Shown here one piece after another: positions 22,580-30,471 of a DNA stretch of 36,385 bases (position 1 is the first letter of the stretch; every line of letters begins with the position of its first letter). The stretch is taken from positions 1-36,385 of the forward strand of contig JAFYOL010000252.1 in NCBI GenBank assembly GCA_017560205.1, read 5' to 3'. Made by a program: the position numbers and the translations under genes. This DNA is from Erysipelotrichaceae bacterium (GTDB lineage: Bacteria; Bacillota_I; Bacilli_A; Erysipelotrichales; Erysipelotrichaceae). The notes under the pieces are model-generated. The model made no database searches, had not been told where the DNA came from, and was given only the letters and a program-made list of their open reading frames with translations.

Positions 22580-24220
22580 ATGACTACTGACAACATATTA
22601 TCTCTCTTTGGAGGACTTGCCCTGTTTCTGTATGGGATGCACATGATGAGTGAAGGTCTTGAAGAAGCAGCCGGCGACAAAATGAAACAGATTCTGGAAA
22701 AACTCACCAGCAATCGTTTCCTGGGTATTATTGTAGGTGCTTTGATTACTGCCGTTATTCAAAGTTCATCCGCCACAACTGTCATGGTTGTAGGATTTGT
22801 CAACTCAGGTCTGATGACACTGCAGCAGGCTGTATGGATCATCATGGGGGCAAACATCGGGACAACCATCACAGGTCAATTGGTTGCGTTAAGTGTATCC
22901 GATATGGCGCCAATCCTTGCGATTATCGGTGTCATCATGGTGACTTTCATCTCCAACAAGAAAGCCAACAGCATCGGTGAAATCCTGGCAGGTCTTGGTG
23001 TCTTGTTTATCGGGATGAACATGATGTCTTCTGCCATGTCTCCATTACGTACGGAACCTTTGTTTATTGATTTCATGACAACTATTTCTAATCCATTTAT
23101 TGCGGTTGTCTTTGGGGCTGCCTTCACTGCACTGATTCAAAGTTCATCAGCTTCAGTCGGTATCCTGCAGACCATTGCCATGGGTGGATTGATTCCATTG
23201 AGTTCATCTATTTATATTATCTTTGGTCAGAACATTGGTACATGCATTACTGCAGTACTGGCATCTTTAAGTGCTAAACGTTCTGCAAAACGTACAACAG
23301 TCATCCATCTTTCATTCAATCTGATTGGTACAGCACTGTTTATGATTCTGATTCAGTTCATTCCATTTGTAGACTGGATGGTTACCCTAACGGACAATGC
23401 AGCAGCACAGATTGCCAATACACACACAATCTTTAACGTGACAACATCCATTCTTCTGATTCCATTTGGAACTTATCTGGCTAAACTGGCTGAAACTGTA
23501 CTTCCAGTTCTTCCGAACGAAAACAAAGAAGAAATCACTCTGTCCTTTATCGATGACAAGAACATCGGGAACACTGCAATTGCGATGGCAAACCTGAGAA
23601 AAGAAGCCAACGCCATGTTGGAAATGACTCAGACCAACCTGATTCAGTCGGTAGGACGCATGACAGGAAACAATTACAGCTTTGAAGAAATTGATCATCG
23701 TGAAGATAAAATCAACGGTATCAACTACAAGGTTGCCGAATACATGTCTAAAGTTTCACTGCTTCAGATGAATCAGCAGGAAAGCGACATCTGCAATGCC
23801 CTGTACAAGAGCTTTGCGGACATTGAACGCGTGGGTGACCATGCCTTCAACATCGCTCAGTACTCCTTAGAGCTGGACAAAGGAACTCTTGATGCCAGCA
23901 TGTGTGCACAAATCAATGAACTGACTGCCCTTCTGATCAAGACCATCGATATTCTGATGCATGAAGATGTATTGAAGATTGAATCAGATGGTGAGGTTAT
24001 TGAAGCCATTGAACAGAAAATCGATGATCTGACTGCTTTATATCGTCAGCAGCAGATTGAACGTCTTATCAACAAGGAAGTTGACGCAAAAGACTGCGTT
24101 ACTTTCTCACAGATGATGACAGACATCGAACGTATTTCTGACCATCTGCTCAACATCATGGAAGAATACAGAAAAGTACATATTTCACTGACTCAGCAAT
24201 TGTTCAACAACGCAGATTAA
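22580..24220 (+). CDS. Na+/phosphate cotransporter with C-terminal PhoU domain (NptA-like)
   Basis: A 546-residue type II Na/Pi cotransporter family protein. About eight to nine membrane segments hold the two inverted-repeat signature motifs, VIQSSSATTV (near residue 60) and LIQSSSASVG (near 186). The cytoplasmic C-terminus (about 350-546) is a PhoU-like helical domain with two E-D motifs, DIERVGDHAFNIAQ and DIERISDHLLNIME. It imports inorganic phosphate with sodium; the PhoU part is thought to bind metal and regulate. It lies directly behind a two-component system and a Pho-box-like promoter, which argues for phosphate-controlled expression. Confidence 0.93.
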   Translation: MTTDNILSLFGGLALFLYGMHMMSEGLEEAAGDKMKQILEKLTSNRFLGIIVGALITAVIQSSSATTVMVVGFVNSGLMTLQQAVWIIMGANIGTTITGQLVALSVSDMAPILAIIGVIMVTFISNKKANSIGEILAGLGVLFIGMNMMSSAMSPLRTEPLFIDFMTTISNPFIAVVFGAAFTALIQSSSASVGILQTIAMGGLIPLSSSIYIIFGQNIGTCITAVLASLSAKRSAKRTTVIHLSFNLIGTALFMILIQFIPFVDWMVTLTDNAAAQIANTHTIFNVTTSILLIPFGTYLAKLAETVLPVLPNENKEEITLSFIDDKNIGNTAIAMANLRKEANAMLEMTQTNLIQSVGRMTGNNYSFEEIDHREDKINGINYKVAEYMSKVSLLQMNQQESDICNALYKSFADIERVGDHAFNIAQYSLELDKGTLDASMCAQINELTALLIKTIDILMHEDVLKIESDGEVIEAIEQKIDDLTALYRQQQIERLINKEVDAKDCVTFSQMMTDIERISDHLLNIMEEYRKVHISLTQQLFNNAD

Positions 24221-24225
24221 ACCAC

Positions 24226-24260
24226 AAGGCAGTTCAAATAAACTGCCTTTTCTTGTCTTT
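24226..24260 (+). terminator. Terminator of the cotransporter gene
   Basis: AAGGCAGTT-CAAATA-AACTGCCTT is a 9-bp stem followed by TTCTTGTCTTT. Confidence 0.8.
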
Positions 24261-24295
24261 CGATTTCAGTTAAAATAAACATAAAGGAGTCCACC

Positions 24296-25393
24296 ATGAA
24301 ATCTGTTACCTTTCTGATTAAACCTGCATCCAGTCTATGCAATATGCGCTGTACATATTGTTTTTATCATGATGTCGCAAAACACCGTGAAACAGAATGC
24401 ATGGGCATCATGAGGGAAGATACTGCATACACCCTCATTCAGAAAGCCTGTGAAGCAATTGAACACAAAGGTATCATACAGTTCACGTTCCAAGGTGGAG
24501 AACCTACTCTGGCAGGTCTTGATTTCTATGAGAAATGGATACAGATGGAACAGGAAATCTGTACGGATTCCATGCAGATTTATCATTCCATTCAGACTAA
24601 TGGACTTATTATTGATAAAAAATGGGCAGAATTTCTGAAAAAACATCAGTTTCTAGTTGGTTTATCTCTGGATGGTCCGGCTGAATTTCATGATGCTTAT
24701 CGCATTACTGCACAAAATCAGCCTACTTTTGCACGCGTCCTTGATACTTTGAGATTATTGGATCAGCATCAAGTCGATGTCAATCTGGTCAGTGTTATTA
24801 CCAAAACATCTGTGCAGCATCCTGTACAAATGGTTCAGACACTTAAAAAACTGGGAAATCATCCTCTTCAGTTGATTGCATGCCTGGATTCTTTGGATGG
24901 ACAGAGTGAAAATTCATTATCTGCAGATGAATATGGTCAATTCCTGTGTCAGCTGTATGACTGCTGGCTGGATGATTTCAGAAAAGGGATTTATGTCAGT
25001 GTTCGTCTGTTTGATGATGTGCTTCGCATGTTGATGGGAATGCCAGCTACCAATTGTGCAAACCGAGGATTGTGTGGAGGCTATCTGACAGTAGAGGCCG
25101 ATGGAAGTCTGTATCCATGTGACTTCTATGTACTGGATGACTACAGAATCGGAAACATTCATGATTTTTCAGTTGCCCAGGCCTTTCAACATGATATTTA
25201 TCAGAACTTCATTCATCAAAGCAGACAACGTCCTCATCATTGTACAGACTGTCGATTCTTAAGAATCTGCAAAGGTGGATGTCGACGTGAGTGGATTAAC
25301 AACACCAACCCGATGTGCAAAGCCTATTTCATATTTTATGAACATGCCCTGCCTTCTTTATATGTCATCGCTAAACAACAAATGAGCCATTGA
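24296..25393 (+). CDS. Anaerobic sulfatase-maturating enzyme (radical SAM, SPASM)
   Basis: A 365-residue radical SAM enzyme of the anSME type. The N-terminal KPASSLCNMRCTYCFY gives the CX3CX2C cluster ligands Cys15, Cys19 and Cys22; FQGGEPTL is the GGE motif. The C-terminal SPASM domain carries the auxiliary cluster cysteines in NCANRGLCGG, DGSLYPCDFY, CTDCRFLRICKGGC and PMCKAYF. Such enzymes oxidise an active-site Cys or Ser of sulfatases to formylglycine without oxygen. A Cys-type sulfatase lies next to it in convergent orientation. AAGGAG precedes the ATG. Length is typical (about 370). This supports an anaerobic lifestyle. Confidence 0.93.
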   Translation: MKSVTFLIKPASSLCNMRCTYCFYHDVAKHRETECMGIMREDTAYTLIQKACEAIEHKGIIQFTFQGGEPTLAGLDFYEKWIQMEQEICTDSMQIYHSIQTNGLIIDKKWAEFLKKHQFLVGLSLDGPAEFHDAYRITAQNQPTFARVLDTLRLLDQHQVDVNLVSVITKTSVQHPVQMVQTLKKLGNHPLQLIACLDSLDGQSENSLSADEYGQFLCQLYDCWLDDFRKGIYVSVRLFDDVLRMLMGMPATNCANRGLCGGYLTVEADGSLYPCDFYVLDDYRIGNIHDFSVAQAFQHDIYQNFIHQSRQRPHHCTDCRFLRICKGGCRREWINNTNPMCKAYFIFYEHALPSLYVIAKQQMSH

Positions 25394-25413
25394 TTCAATG
25401 GCTCATTCTTTTT
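25381..25413. terminator. Bidirectional terminator between maturase and sulfatase genes
   Basis: AATGAGCCATTGA and TCAATGGCTCATT form 13-bp arms around one base. The + tail is CTTTTTAAT. The structure includes the maturase stop codon and serves the convergent pair. Confidence 0.8.
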
Positions 25414-26767
25414 AATCTGTAATTTCAGGACGATATCCTTCTGCTTTTTCTATCCAGTTCAACAATCGATTTCTCAATTCAAGCTTTACTTCATTGTATT
25501 CAGTCTGATGTACGACATTGTTCAGCTGATATGGGTCAGCCTTTAAATCATACAGGAAATCATCTGCATAAAGTTCAGCAGCTGCCACAAGACCACCATG
25601 AGCATCTGGTGCATAAACAGAATACAGATACTCAGCTGTGCGGATACAGCGACCTACACGACTTTCAGAAATCTGTGCAAACACTTCATTAGGGCGATCT
25701 TCATCTTTCTTTTCTACTACATCCAGAAGATTTTCTCCAATCATGGCATCTTTTACATCAACACCTGCTAAAGCCAGAAATGTTTTCGGCAAACTTTCTG
25801 TGCTGACCAGTTCCTTGACAACCTGTCCACCCTTGTATGGTCCTCCGCAAATCACCAGCGGTACATGCAGACAACCATCATGACATGAACGCTTGTAGTC
25901 ATCATAACCATTCAGATGATCATCTGTGTTTCTCGTTCTGAAATGAGAACCATGGTCAGAGGCAAACACAATCACGGTGTTGTCATATAAACCTTTTTCT
26001 TTCAGTTTAGCGACCAGCTTGCCCAGATTTTCATCCAGTGCTGCACACTGTCCCAGATAATCCGGATATTCTTCTGCTGCATTGCCTTTTAAAGCCTTTA
26101 AATCTTCAGGAAGCACAAAGTTCGCATATTTTTCTTTTGAACCTTCAGGTCCTTCATAATGATTTCGATCATTCTGATGATGAGGCTCAATCTGTGAAAT
26201 GGTCATAAAGAATGGTTTAGAACCATCATACTGATCCAGATATTCCAAGGCAAAATCATTGATGCAGTCAGCACGATATCCTTTAAAATCGATACGCTGA
26301 TCAAGTTCATCAAAGACATACCCATCATAGCCATGAGATGTGAATTCGAGCACATCGGCAGCCCTCCAGAAACCAGTGTATCCACCTCTTAATTCCTTAG
26401 GAACTGCAGTAATCGTATGGTCAATCACAGGCTTCTTTTCCAGTTCACCATCGGAGGCTAAATGCCACTTTCCAATATAAGCTGTTTCATAGCCTGCATC
26501 CTTTTCCATGTAGTCGGCAAGTGTCTTGATATCACTTGGAAGCATGATGTTGTTTCGGAAGCATCCTGTTTCTGTCGGATATTTTCCAGTCTGAAACAAG
26601 GCACGACATGGTCCACACACTGGCTGAGGCGAGAATGCATTCTCAAAAAGAACACCCTCCTGTGCCAGAGCATCCAAATTGGGTGTGATATCCAATGGCT
26701 GTCCATAACATCCGCAGGTATCCCAACGCTGCTGATCCGTAAAATAAAAGATGATATTGTTTGGCAT
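25412..26767 (-). CDS. Cys-type sulfatase
   Basis: A 451-residue sulfatase family protein. The metal site starts with FTDQQR (Asp11, Gln12). The signature is VCGPCRALFQTG: Cys51 would become formylglycine, Pro53 and Arg55 are conserved, and Cys54 replaces the usual Ser or Ala. Further metal and catalytic residues are seen in GKWHLASDGE, ISQIEPHHQND and FASDHGSHF. No signal peptide is seen, so it should act in the cytosol on imported sulfated molecules. The gene is convergent with its likely activating enzyme. A TTTACA/TATGAT promoter lies upstream. The substrate is unknown; host glycan or sulfated saccharide is plausible. Confidence 0.9.
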   Translation of the reverse strand: MPNNIIFYFTDQQRWDTCGCYGQPLDITPNLDALAQEGVLFENAFSPQPVCGPCRALFQTGKYPTETGCFRNNIMLPSDIKTLADYMEKDAGYETAYIGKWHLASDGELEKKPVIDHTITAVPKELRGGYTGFWRAADVLEFTSHGYDGYVFDELDQRIDFKGYRADCINDFALEYLDQYDGSKPFFMTISQIEPHHQNDRNHYEGPEGSKEKYANFVLPEDLKALKGNAAEEYPDYLGQCAALDENLGKLVAKLKEKGLYDNTVIVFASDHGSHFRTRNTDDHLNGYDDYKRSCHDGCLHVPLVICGGPYKGGQVVKELVSTESLPKTFLALAGVDVKDAMIGENLLDVVEKKDEDRPNEVFAQISESRVGRCIRTAEYLYSVYAPDAHGGLVAAAELYADDFLYDLKADPYQLNNVVHQTEYNEVKLELRNRLLNWIEKAEGYRPEITD

Positions 26768-26792
26768 AGTCTATTCCTCACTGCTTTTCTTT

Positions 26793-26821
26793 ATCATATC
26801 ATTTGATATTCTGGATGTAAA
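26793..26821 (-). promoter_or_regulatory. Promoter of the sulfatase gene with spacer palindrome
   Basis: On the minus strand TTTACA (26816-26821) and TATGAT (26793-26798) are 17 bases apart. An ATATCA/TGATAT palindrome at 26796-26809 overlaps the -10 and spacer and could be a repressor site. Confidence 0.5.
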
Positions 26822-26839
26822 TTTTAACTCTCTTTTCAA

Positions 26840-26870
26840 CAGAAAAAATAAAAACACTCTTGCGAGTGTT
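26840..26870 (-). terminator. Terminator of the AEC transporter gene
   Basis: On the minus strand AACACTC-GCAA-GAGTGTT is followed by TTTATTTTTTC. Confidence 0.85.
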
Positions 26871-26871
26871 C

Positions 26872-27786
26872 TTACCAGATATAAGATGCCACAATCAACA
26901 TGGCCGGCATGCTGACAAGACATAAAATTGTCGACAGACACACAATCTGTGAACCATAATCTGTCCCCTTGTCAAACATCTGTGCAAAGATTGGACAAAT
27001 GACCGCAACCGGTGCAGAAGCCGCAATCAACAGGACCATACGCACTTCACTATACGATGCAGGCACAAACTTGAACAGGAAAATCATAATCACAGGACAC
27101 AGAATCAGACGATACAGGGATACCTGATAGACTTTCAGATTTGTAAACAGCTTCAACAGATTTGTCTTAGCCATATAAGCCCCTAAAATAATCATCGCCA
27201 ATGGTGTTGTCATCGCCCCCAATGTGCTGACAGCTTCCATGACAGGTGTAAATGGTTTAACAGGCATCAAAAAGATAACCAGCCCAATTCCTACTGCCCA
27301 GACACATGGATTTGTCGTAACCTTCTTGATGGATGCAGTCTTCTTATCCCCTGACATCAGCACAATACCATACGTCCACACAATCACATAAAACAAGGCA
27401 ATAAATGGTGCCAGATAGAACACAGCTTCTACCCCCAACAACCCTGTAACCAATGGAATTCCCAGAAATCCTGCATTTGAGAAAATCAGGGAGAACTTTT
27501 CAATGGACTTGTGTTTTGGATACATCACATTTGAAATGACAATGTTCAACAGATAAATCACTAAACTCAATCCAAAAGACACCAACAAACCAATCAGTTT
27601 CTCAGTGCTGTATGCCTGATTGAATGAACTTGCGATCATGCATGGTGTTGTCACCATCAAAAGCATGCTGCTTAAACGAGACGTTGTATCATCATTCAAT
27701 GTCTTATTTTTATACAGGATATAACCTGGTGTCATCATAATAAACATTTTGACAATCTGATAAAATAAAGTAATTGCAGATTCCAT
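26872..27786 (-). CDS. AEC-family membrane carrier
   Basis: A 304-residue protein of the auxin efflux carrier family with about ten membrane segments in two halves. Typical features are the N-terminal GYILYKNKTLNDDTTSRLS, the central SNAGFLGIPLV motif with Asn and Gly-Pro, and the C-terminal block ASAPVAVICPIFAQMFD. Bacterial relatives move malate, malonate or other organic acids; the substrate here is unknown. It lies behind the MalY/PatB-like gene but has its own TTGCGA/TATACT promoter and is separated by a terminator, so the two are adjacent units that may share some read-through. Confidence 0.88.
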   Translation of the reverse strand: MESAITLFYQIVKMFIMMTPGYILYKNKTLNDDTTSRLSSMLLMVTTPCMIASSFNQAYSTEKLIGLLVSFGLSLVIYLLNIVISNVMYPKHKSIEKFSLIFSNAGFLGIPLVTGLLGVEAVFYLAPFIALFYVIVWTYGIVLMSGDKKTASIKKVTTNPCVWAVGIGLVIFLMPVKPFTPVMEAVSTLGAMTTPLAMIILGAYMAKTNLLKLFTNLKVYQVSLYRLILCPVIMIFLFKFVPASYSEVRMVLLIAASAPVAVICPIFAQMFDKGTDYGSQIVCLSTILCLVSMPAMLIVASYIW

Positions 27787-27810
27787 AAAAATACCTCTTC
27801 AACGACGAAA

Positions 27811-27838
27811 AGTATACCACAAAAACAGGCATTCGCAA
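27811..27838 (-). promoter_or_regulatory. Promoter of the AEC transporter gene
   Basis: On the minus strand TTGCGA (27833-27838) and TATACT (27811-27816) are 16 bases apart. The -35 lies inside the terminator hairpin of the upstream gene. Confidence 0.5.
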
Positions 27839-27849
27839 CGAATGTCTGT
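27825..27849 (-). terminator. Terminator of the aminotransferase-like gene
   Basis: ACAGaCATTCG-TTG-CGAATGcCTGT on the minus strand, an 11-bp stem with one mismatch, is followed by TTTTTGTGG. Confidence 0.7.
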
Positions 27850-27856
27850 CTATTTT

Positions 27857-29032
27857 TTACAACCAGTTTTTCTTTTTCATGCATGCAACCACACGTTCCA
27901 TGCCTTTTTCAAGAATTGAACGAGGACATGCACAGTTGATTCTCTGATATCCATCTGAATCTTTGAATCCACGACCATCCTGAAGCTCTACACCACCTTC
28001 AAACTTCAGCACTTCTGCAAAGTTATCCGGAACGTTGTAACCACTGAAATCCACCCATGCAAGATACGTTGATTCAGGAATTTCAAATCTGCATTTTGGC
28101 AGATGTTCACTCAGGAAGTCTTTCAGCCAGACCATGTTTTCATAAACATAATCCAGACATTCCTCCAGCCACACATCGCCATGATTGTATGCTGCAGCCA
28201 ATACTTCAAAACCAAAAATATTGATGCTGGAAAGACCTGTTGCCTTTGCACGACGTGCAAATTCTGTACAGATTTCTTGATTAGGAATCAACGCATAAGA
28301 AATCTTCATCCCTGCCAGATTGAACGTCTTGGTTGGTGCACCCAACAAGACAATCTGATCATTGAACTTAGAATCTACACCTAACATAGAGACATGTTCT
28401 AAAGGTTTAAACACCAGATCCGCATGAATTTCATCGGACATGACCACAATGTTGTATCTGTGTGCAACTTCCAGCATTTCTCTCAATTCTTCTTTAGTCC
28501 ATGATTTTCCTACAGGATTATGAGGATTGCAGAAAATCAGCATCTTAATCTTAGGATCATTTTTCAGCATTTCTTCCATCTTATCCAGATCAATGCGTAC
28601 TTCAGGTTCCAGAATCAGTGGACAGTACACCACTTCACGATTGACATCTGCAGGTGTCTTAAAGAATGGAGGATATACTGGTGTCATGACCATCACTTTT
28701 TCATCCGGCTGAACCAGCTGTTCCACTGCAGTGTACATCGCATACACAACACCTGTCGTTAACACGATATCTTCTTTTTTGATTTCAATGTTATGATGAC
28801 GCTTTTCCCAGGAAATAATCGCATTCAGACAATCTTCTGTTGGATCGGTATAACCATAAATACCATGCTGCGCACGTTTGATGATTGCTTCATTGATTTC
28901 AGGCAGACAATTAAAGTCCATATCAGCTACCCACAACGCTACAACATCATCCAGATTGTATCGTGACTGATAACGATCCCATTTTGTAGAACTTGTCCCT
29001 AAACGACTATTTGCATGATTAAAATCGTACAT
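27857..29032 (-). CDS. MalY/PatB-type PLP-dependent C-S lyase (aminotransferase fold)
   Basis: A 391-residue fold type I PLP enzyme. It opens with the MalY/PatB pattern NHANSRLGTSSTKWD, then VALWVADMDF, and has YGYTDPTEDC, FCNPHNPVGKSWT, SDEIHADLVF and the PLP lysine Lys235 in APTKTFNLAG. These enzymes cleave cystathionine or cysteine S-conjugates to a thiol, pyruvate and ammonia. The ATG at 29032 is chosen over one at 29053 because AAGAAGG lies seven bases before it. A terminator follows. Aminotransferase activity cannot be excluded. Confidence 0.88.
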   Translation of the reverse strand: MYDFNHANSRLGTSSTKWDRYQSRYNLDDVVALWVADMDFNCLPEINEAIIKRAQHGIYGYTDPTEDCLNAIISWEKRHHNIEIKKEDIVLTTGVVYAMYTAVEQLVQPDEKVMVMTPVYPPFFKTPADVNREVVYCPLILEPEVRIDLDKMEEMLKNDPKIKMLIFCNPHNPVGKSWTKEELREMLEVAHRYNIVVMSDEIHADLVFKPLEHVSMLGVDSKFNDQIVLLGAPTKTFNLAGMKISYALIPNQEICTEFARRAKATGLSSINIFGFEVLAAAYNHGDVWLEECLDYVYENMVWLKDFLSEHLPKCRFEIPESTYLAWVDFSGYNVPDNFAEVLKFEGGVELQDGRGFKDSDGYQRINCACPRSILEKGMERVVACMKKKNWL

Positions 29033-29107
29033 ACTCAAACCTTCTTTCAACATGATTTCATTATATCAGAACTCTTCAACAATGAACCAGGATTCTAAGG
29101 TAGTTAT

Positions 29108-29134
29108 TTGCATTTATAGTTAAATTATTATACA
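29108..29134 (+). promoter_or_regulatory. Promoter of the TIGR02206-like gene
   Basis: TTGCAT (29108-29113) and TATACA (29129-29134) are 15 bases apart in an AT-rich interval, 28 bases before the ATG. Confidence 0.45.
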
Positions 29135-29161
29135 ATGCCAAAAAGACACTGGAGTAAGACT

Positions 29162-29917
29162 ATGCAAGATTTTTTTCGTTATTTTTTTGATAAAGGGACA
29201 GAACCGGAATTCGCCCTGTTTACCCCTGCTCATTTCATGCCTATTCTTCTTTTGATTGCAGCATTGGTTTTTATCTATCGCAATCAAGATAAAATAAGAA
29301 GTTCCCGCTTTGAGACAAACATTCGCTATGTGCTTGGATTTTCACTGATTATCTGTGATATGTCCTATTACTGGCGTTTATCCGCATGTCCATGGCTGGC
29401 TGAAGGCGTCGTTGAAAACCTGCCTATCGGTGTATGTGCATGGTCCGTGATTTTCTGTGCATTCATGATGATAGGAAAAAGTCAAAGACTCTTTGATATT
29501 GCCTATTTCTGGCTGCTGTCAGGCTCGTTGTTTGCGCTTTTGACACCAACCCCGCTTACTTTTTATGGACCTACCCGATTCAGATATTATCAGTTCTGGC
29601 TGGAACACACACTTGGTTATATCGCTATCTTCTATATGATCTTTGTTCATCGCATGAGACCGAATCTTCGTTCTATGCTTCGCTCATATGCTGCCCTGAT
29701 TTTCATGGCAGTGTTTGCTGCATGGGTCAATTCCATGATTCCTGGAGCTAACTATCTGTATATGGCACGACCTGAAAGTGCTCCATCCATTCTGGACATT
29801 CTGCCTCCGCATTATGGTTTGCGAATCTGTATTATGGCACTGGCAATGACTGTCATGTTCGGATTGGCTTATCTTCCTTGGTATCTCAAAGACCGCAAAG
29901 GTGCTGTAACAAAATAG
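29162..29917 (+). CDS. TIGR02206-like integral membrane protein (YwaF type)
   Basis: A 251-residue protein with about seven membrane segments. The N-terminal FFDKGTEPEFALFTPAHF, the later CAWSVIFCAFMM and LTPTPLTFYGPTRFRYYQFW, and HRMRPNLRS match the TIGR02206/YwaF family of uncharacterised membrane proteins. The ATG at 29162 has GGAG seven bases upstream; an in-frame ATG at 29135 lies almost on the -10 element. No biochemical role is established for the family. It is a single-gene unit with its own promoter and terminator. Confidence 0.75.
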   Translation: MQDFFRYFFDKGTEPEFALFTPAHFMPILLLIAALVFIYRNQDKIRSSRFETNIRYVLGFSLIICDMSYYWRLSACPWLAEGVVENLPIGVCAWSVIFCAFMMIGKSQRLFDIAYFWLLSGSLFALLTPTPLTFYGPTRFRYYQFWLEHTLGYIAIFYMIFVHRMRPNLRSMLRSYAALIFMAVFAAWVNSMIPGANYLYMARPESAPSILDILPPHYGLRICIMALAMTVMFGLAYLPWYLKDRKGAVTK

Positions 29918-29933
29918 TTACAGCACCTTTTAA
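29897..29933 (+). terminator. Terminator of the TIGR02206-like gene
   Basis: AAAGGTGCTGTAAC and GTTACAGCACCTTT form a perfect 14-bp stem with loop AAAATA, overlapping the stop codon. The T-tract is short. Confidence 0.75.
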
Positions 29934-29942
29934 TCATTATAT

Positions 29943-30032
29943 TCAAGCCTGTACAATCAGCTTTCTGAAATGAGATTTAATAGACTGTGTAGAGAAAAGG
30001 ATAACTGCAGAAATAAGAATAGCGTTCAACAT
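29943..30032 (-). CDS. Small 29-residue hydrophobic peptide with its own promoter and operator-like site
   Basis: A short reading frame on the minus strand with an excellent Shine-Dalgarno sequence, AAAGGAGG, seven bases before the ATG. The peptide has a hydrophobic N-terminal half (residues 2-14, LNAILISAVILFS) and a basic C-terminal half (KSHFRK), so it should insert in or lie on the membrane. A consensus promoter (TTGACG, 17 bases, TATAAT) lies at 30078-30106 and a GTTAG/CTAAC palindrome between promoter and ribosome site. No family is recognised. Candidates are a regulatory membrane peptide, a type I toxin, or an uptake ORF of a leader RNA. Promoter, ribosome site, and frame together make chance unlikely. 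Confidence 0.6.
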   Translation of the reverse strand: MLNAILISAVILFSTQSIKSHFRKLIVQA

Positions 30033-30052
30033 ATGATTTCCTCCTTTAATAT

Positions 30053-30068
30053 GTTAGTTATATCTAAC
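30053..30068 (-). promoter_or_regulatory. Operator-like palindrome at the start of the small peptide transcript
   Basis: GTTAG and CTAAC arms flank a 6-base AT centre (ATATAA on the minus strand). It sits at about +3 to +18 of the predicted transcript, a usual place for a repressor site. The TTAG...CTAA arms resemble DtxR/IdeR-type sites, which is only a suggestion. Confidence 0.5.
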
Positions 30069-30077
30069 TTTAATTCT

Positions 30078-30106
30078 ATTATATTCATATGTTTTGATTT
30101 CGTCAA
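30078..30106 (-). promoter_or_regulatory. Consensus sigma-A promoter of the small peptide gene
   Basis: On the minus strand TTGACG (30101-30106) and TATAAT (30078-30083) are exactly 17 bases apart. It is among the best promoters in the window. Confidence 0.75.
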
Positions 30107-30117
30107 ATGTAACGCTC

Positions 30118-30146
30118 ATAAAAAAAGTCTGTTTTTTCAACAGACT
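30118..30146 (-). terminator. Terminator of the yigZ-membrane protein unit
   Basis: On the minus strand AGTCTGTT-GAAAA-AACAGACT is followed by a run of T. It overlaps the stop codon of the 108-residue membrane protein and separates it from the small peptide promoter. Confidence 0.8.
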
Positions 30147-30471
30147 ACTTTTTCATCTTCGCTTCTTTTTCTTTCAGGAAATTCGCTTTCAATGTACCAC
30201 CCAATACACTTCCAAAGAAAGCACAGGCTGCATAAACAATACCATACAGAACTGCAGTTTCATTGAAATACAACAATGCAGATGGCACAAACAAAATACC
30301 GCACATCACAGGAAACAACAGCTCATATCCATATTTCATTCCTGGAAACAAGGAAATCACAAAACATGACAACGGTGCAATCGCCAGCAGATAAAGAATC
30401 AATTCTCCTGTTTCATGCATTGTCAGTGGAAGCAGATAATACACCGCACCAAGTAAAAGATACTTAATCAT
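30145..30471 (-). CDS. Small integral membrane protein of unknown family
   Basis: A 108-residue protein with three to four membrane segments (about residues 3-19, 22-40, 50-68 and 73-92) and a Lys-rich cytoplasmic tail. I do not recognise the family. The ATG at 30471 is preferred over TTG at 30477; AAAGGGTGA lies about eight bases upstream. The start overlaps the end of the yigZ gene by eight bases, so the two are translationally coupled and followed by a shared terminator. Nothing in the sequence indicates a catalytic role. Confidence 0.7.
   Translation of the reverse strand: MIKYLLLGAVYYLLPLTMHETGELILYLLAIAPLSCFVISLFPGMKYGYELLFPVMCGILFVPSALLYFNETAVLYGIVYAACAFFGSVLGGTLKANFLKEKEAKMKK

Noticed and set aside
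25381-25407. The 27-base palindrome between maturase and sulfatase as an operator
   Set aside because: Its place between convergent stop codons and its T-rich tail make it a terminator.
29970-30266. Plus-strand frame of 98 codons across 29970-30266
   Set aside because: It runs through the minus-strand promoter, operator and terminator signals and into the opposite membrane protein gene; it has no ribosome binding site.
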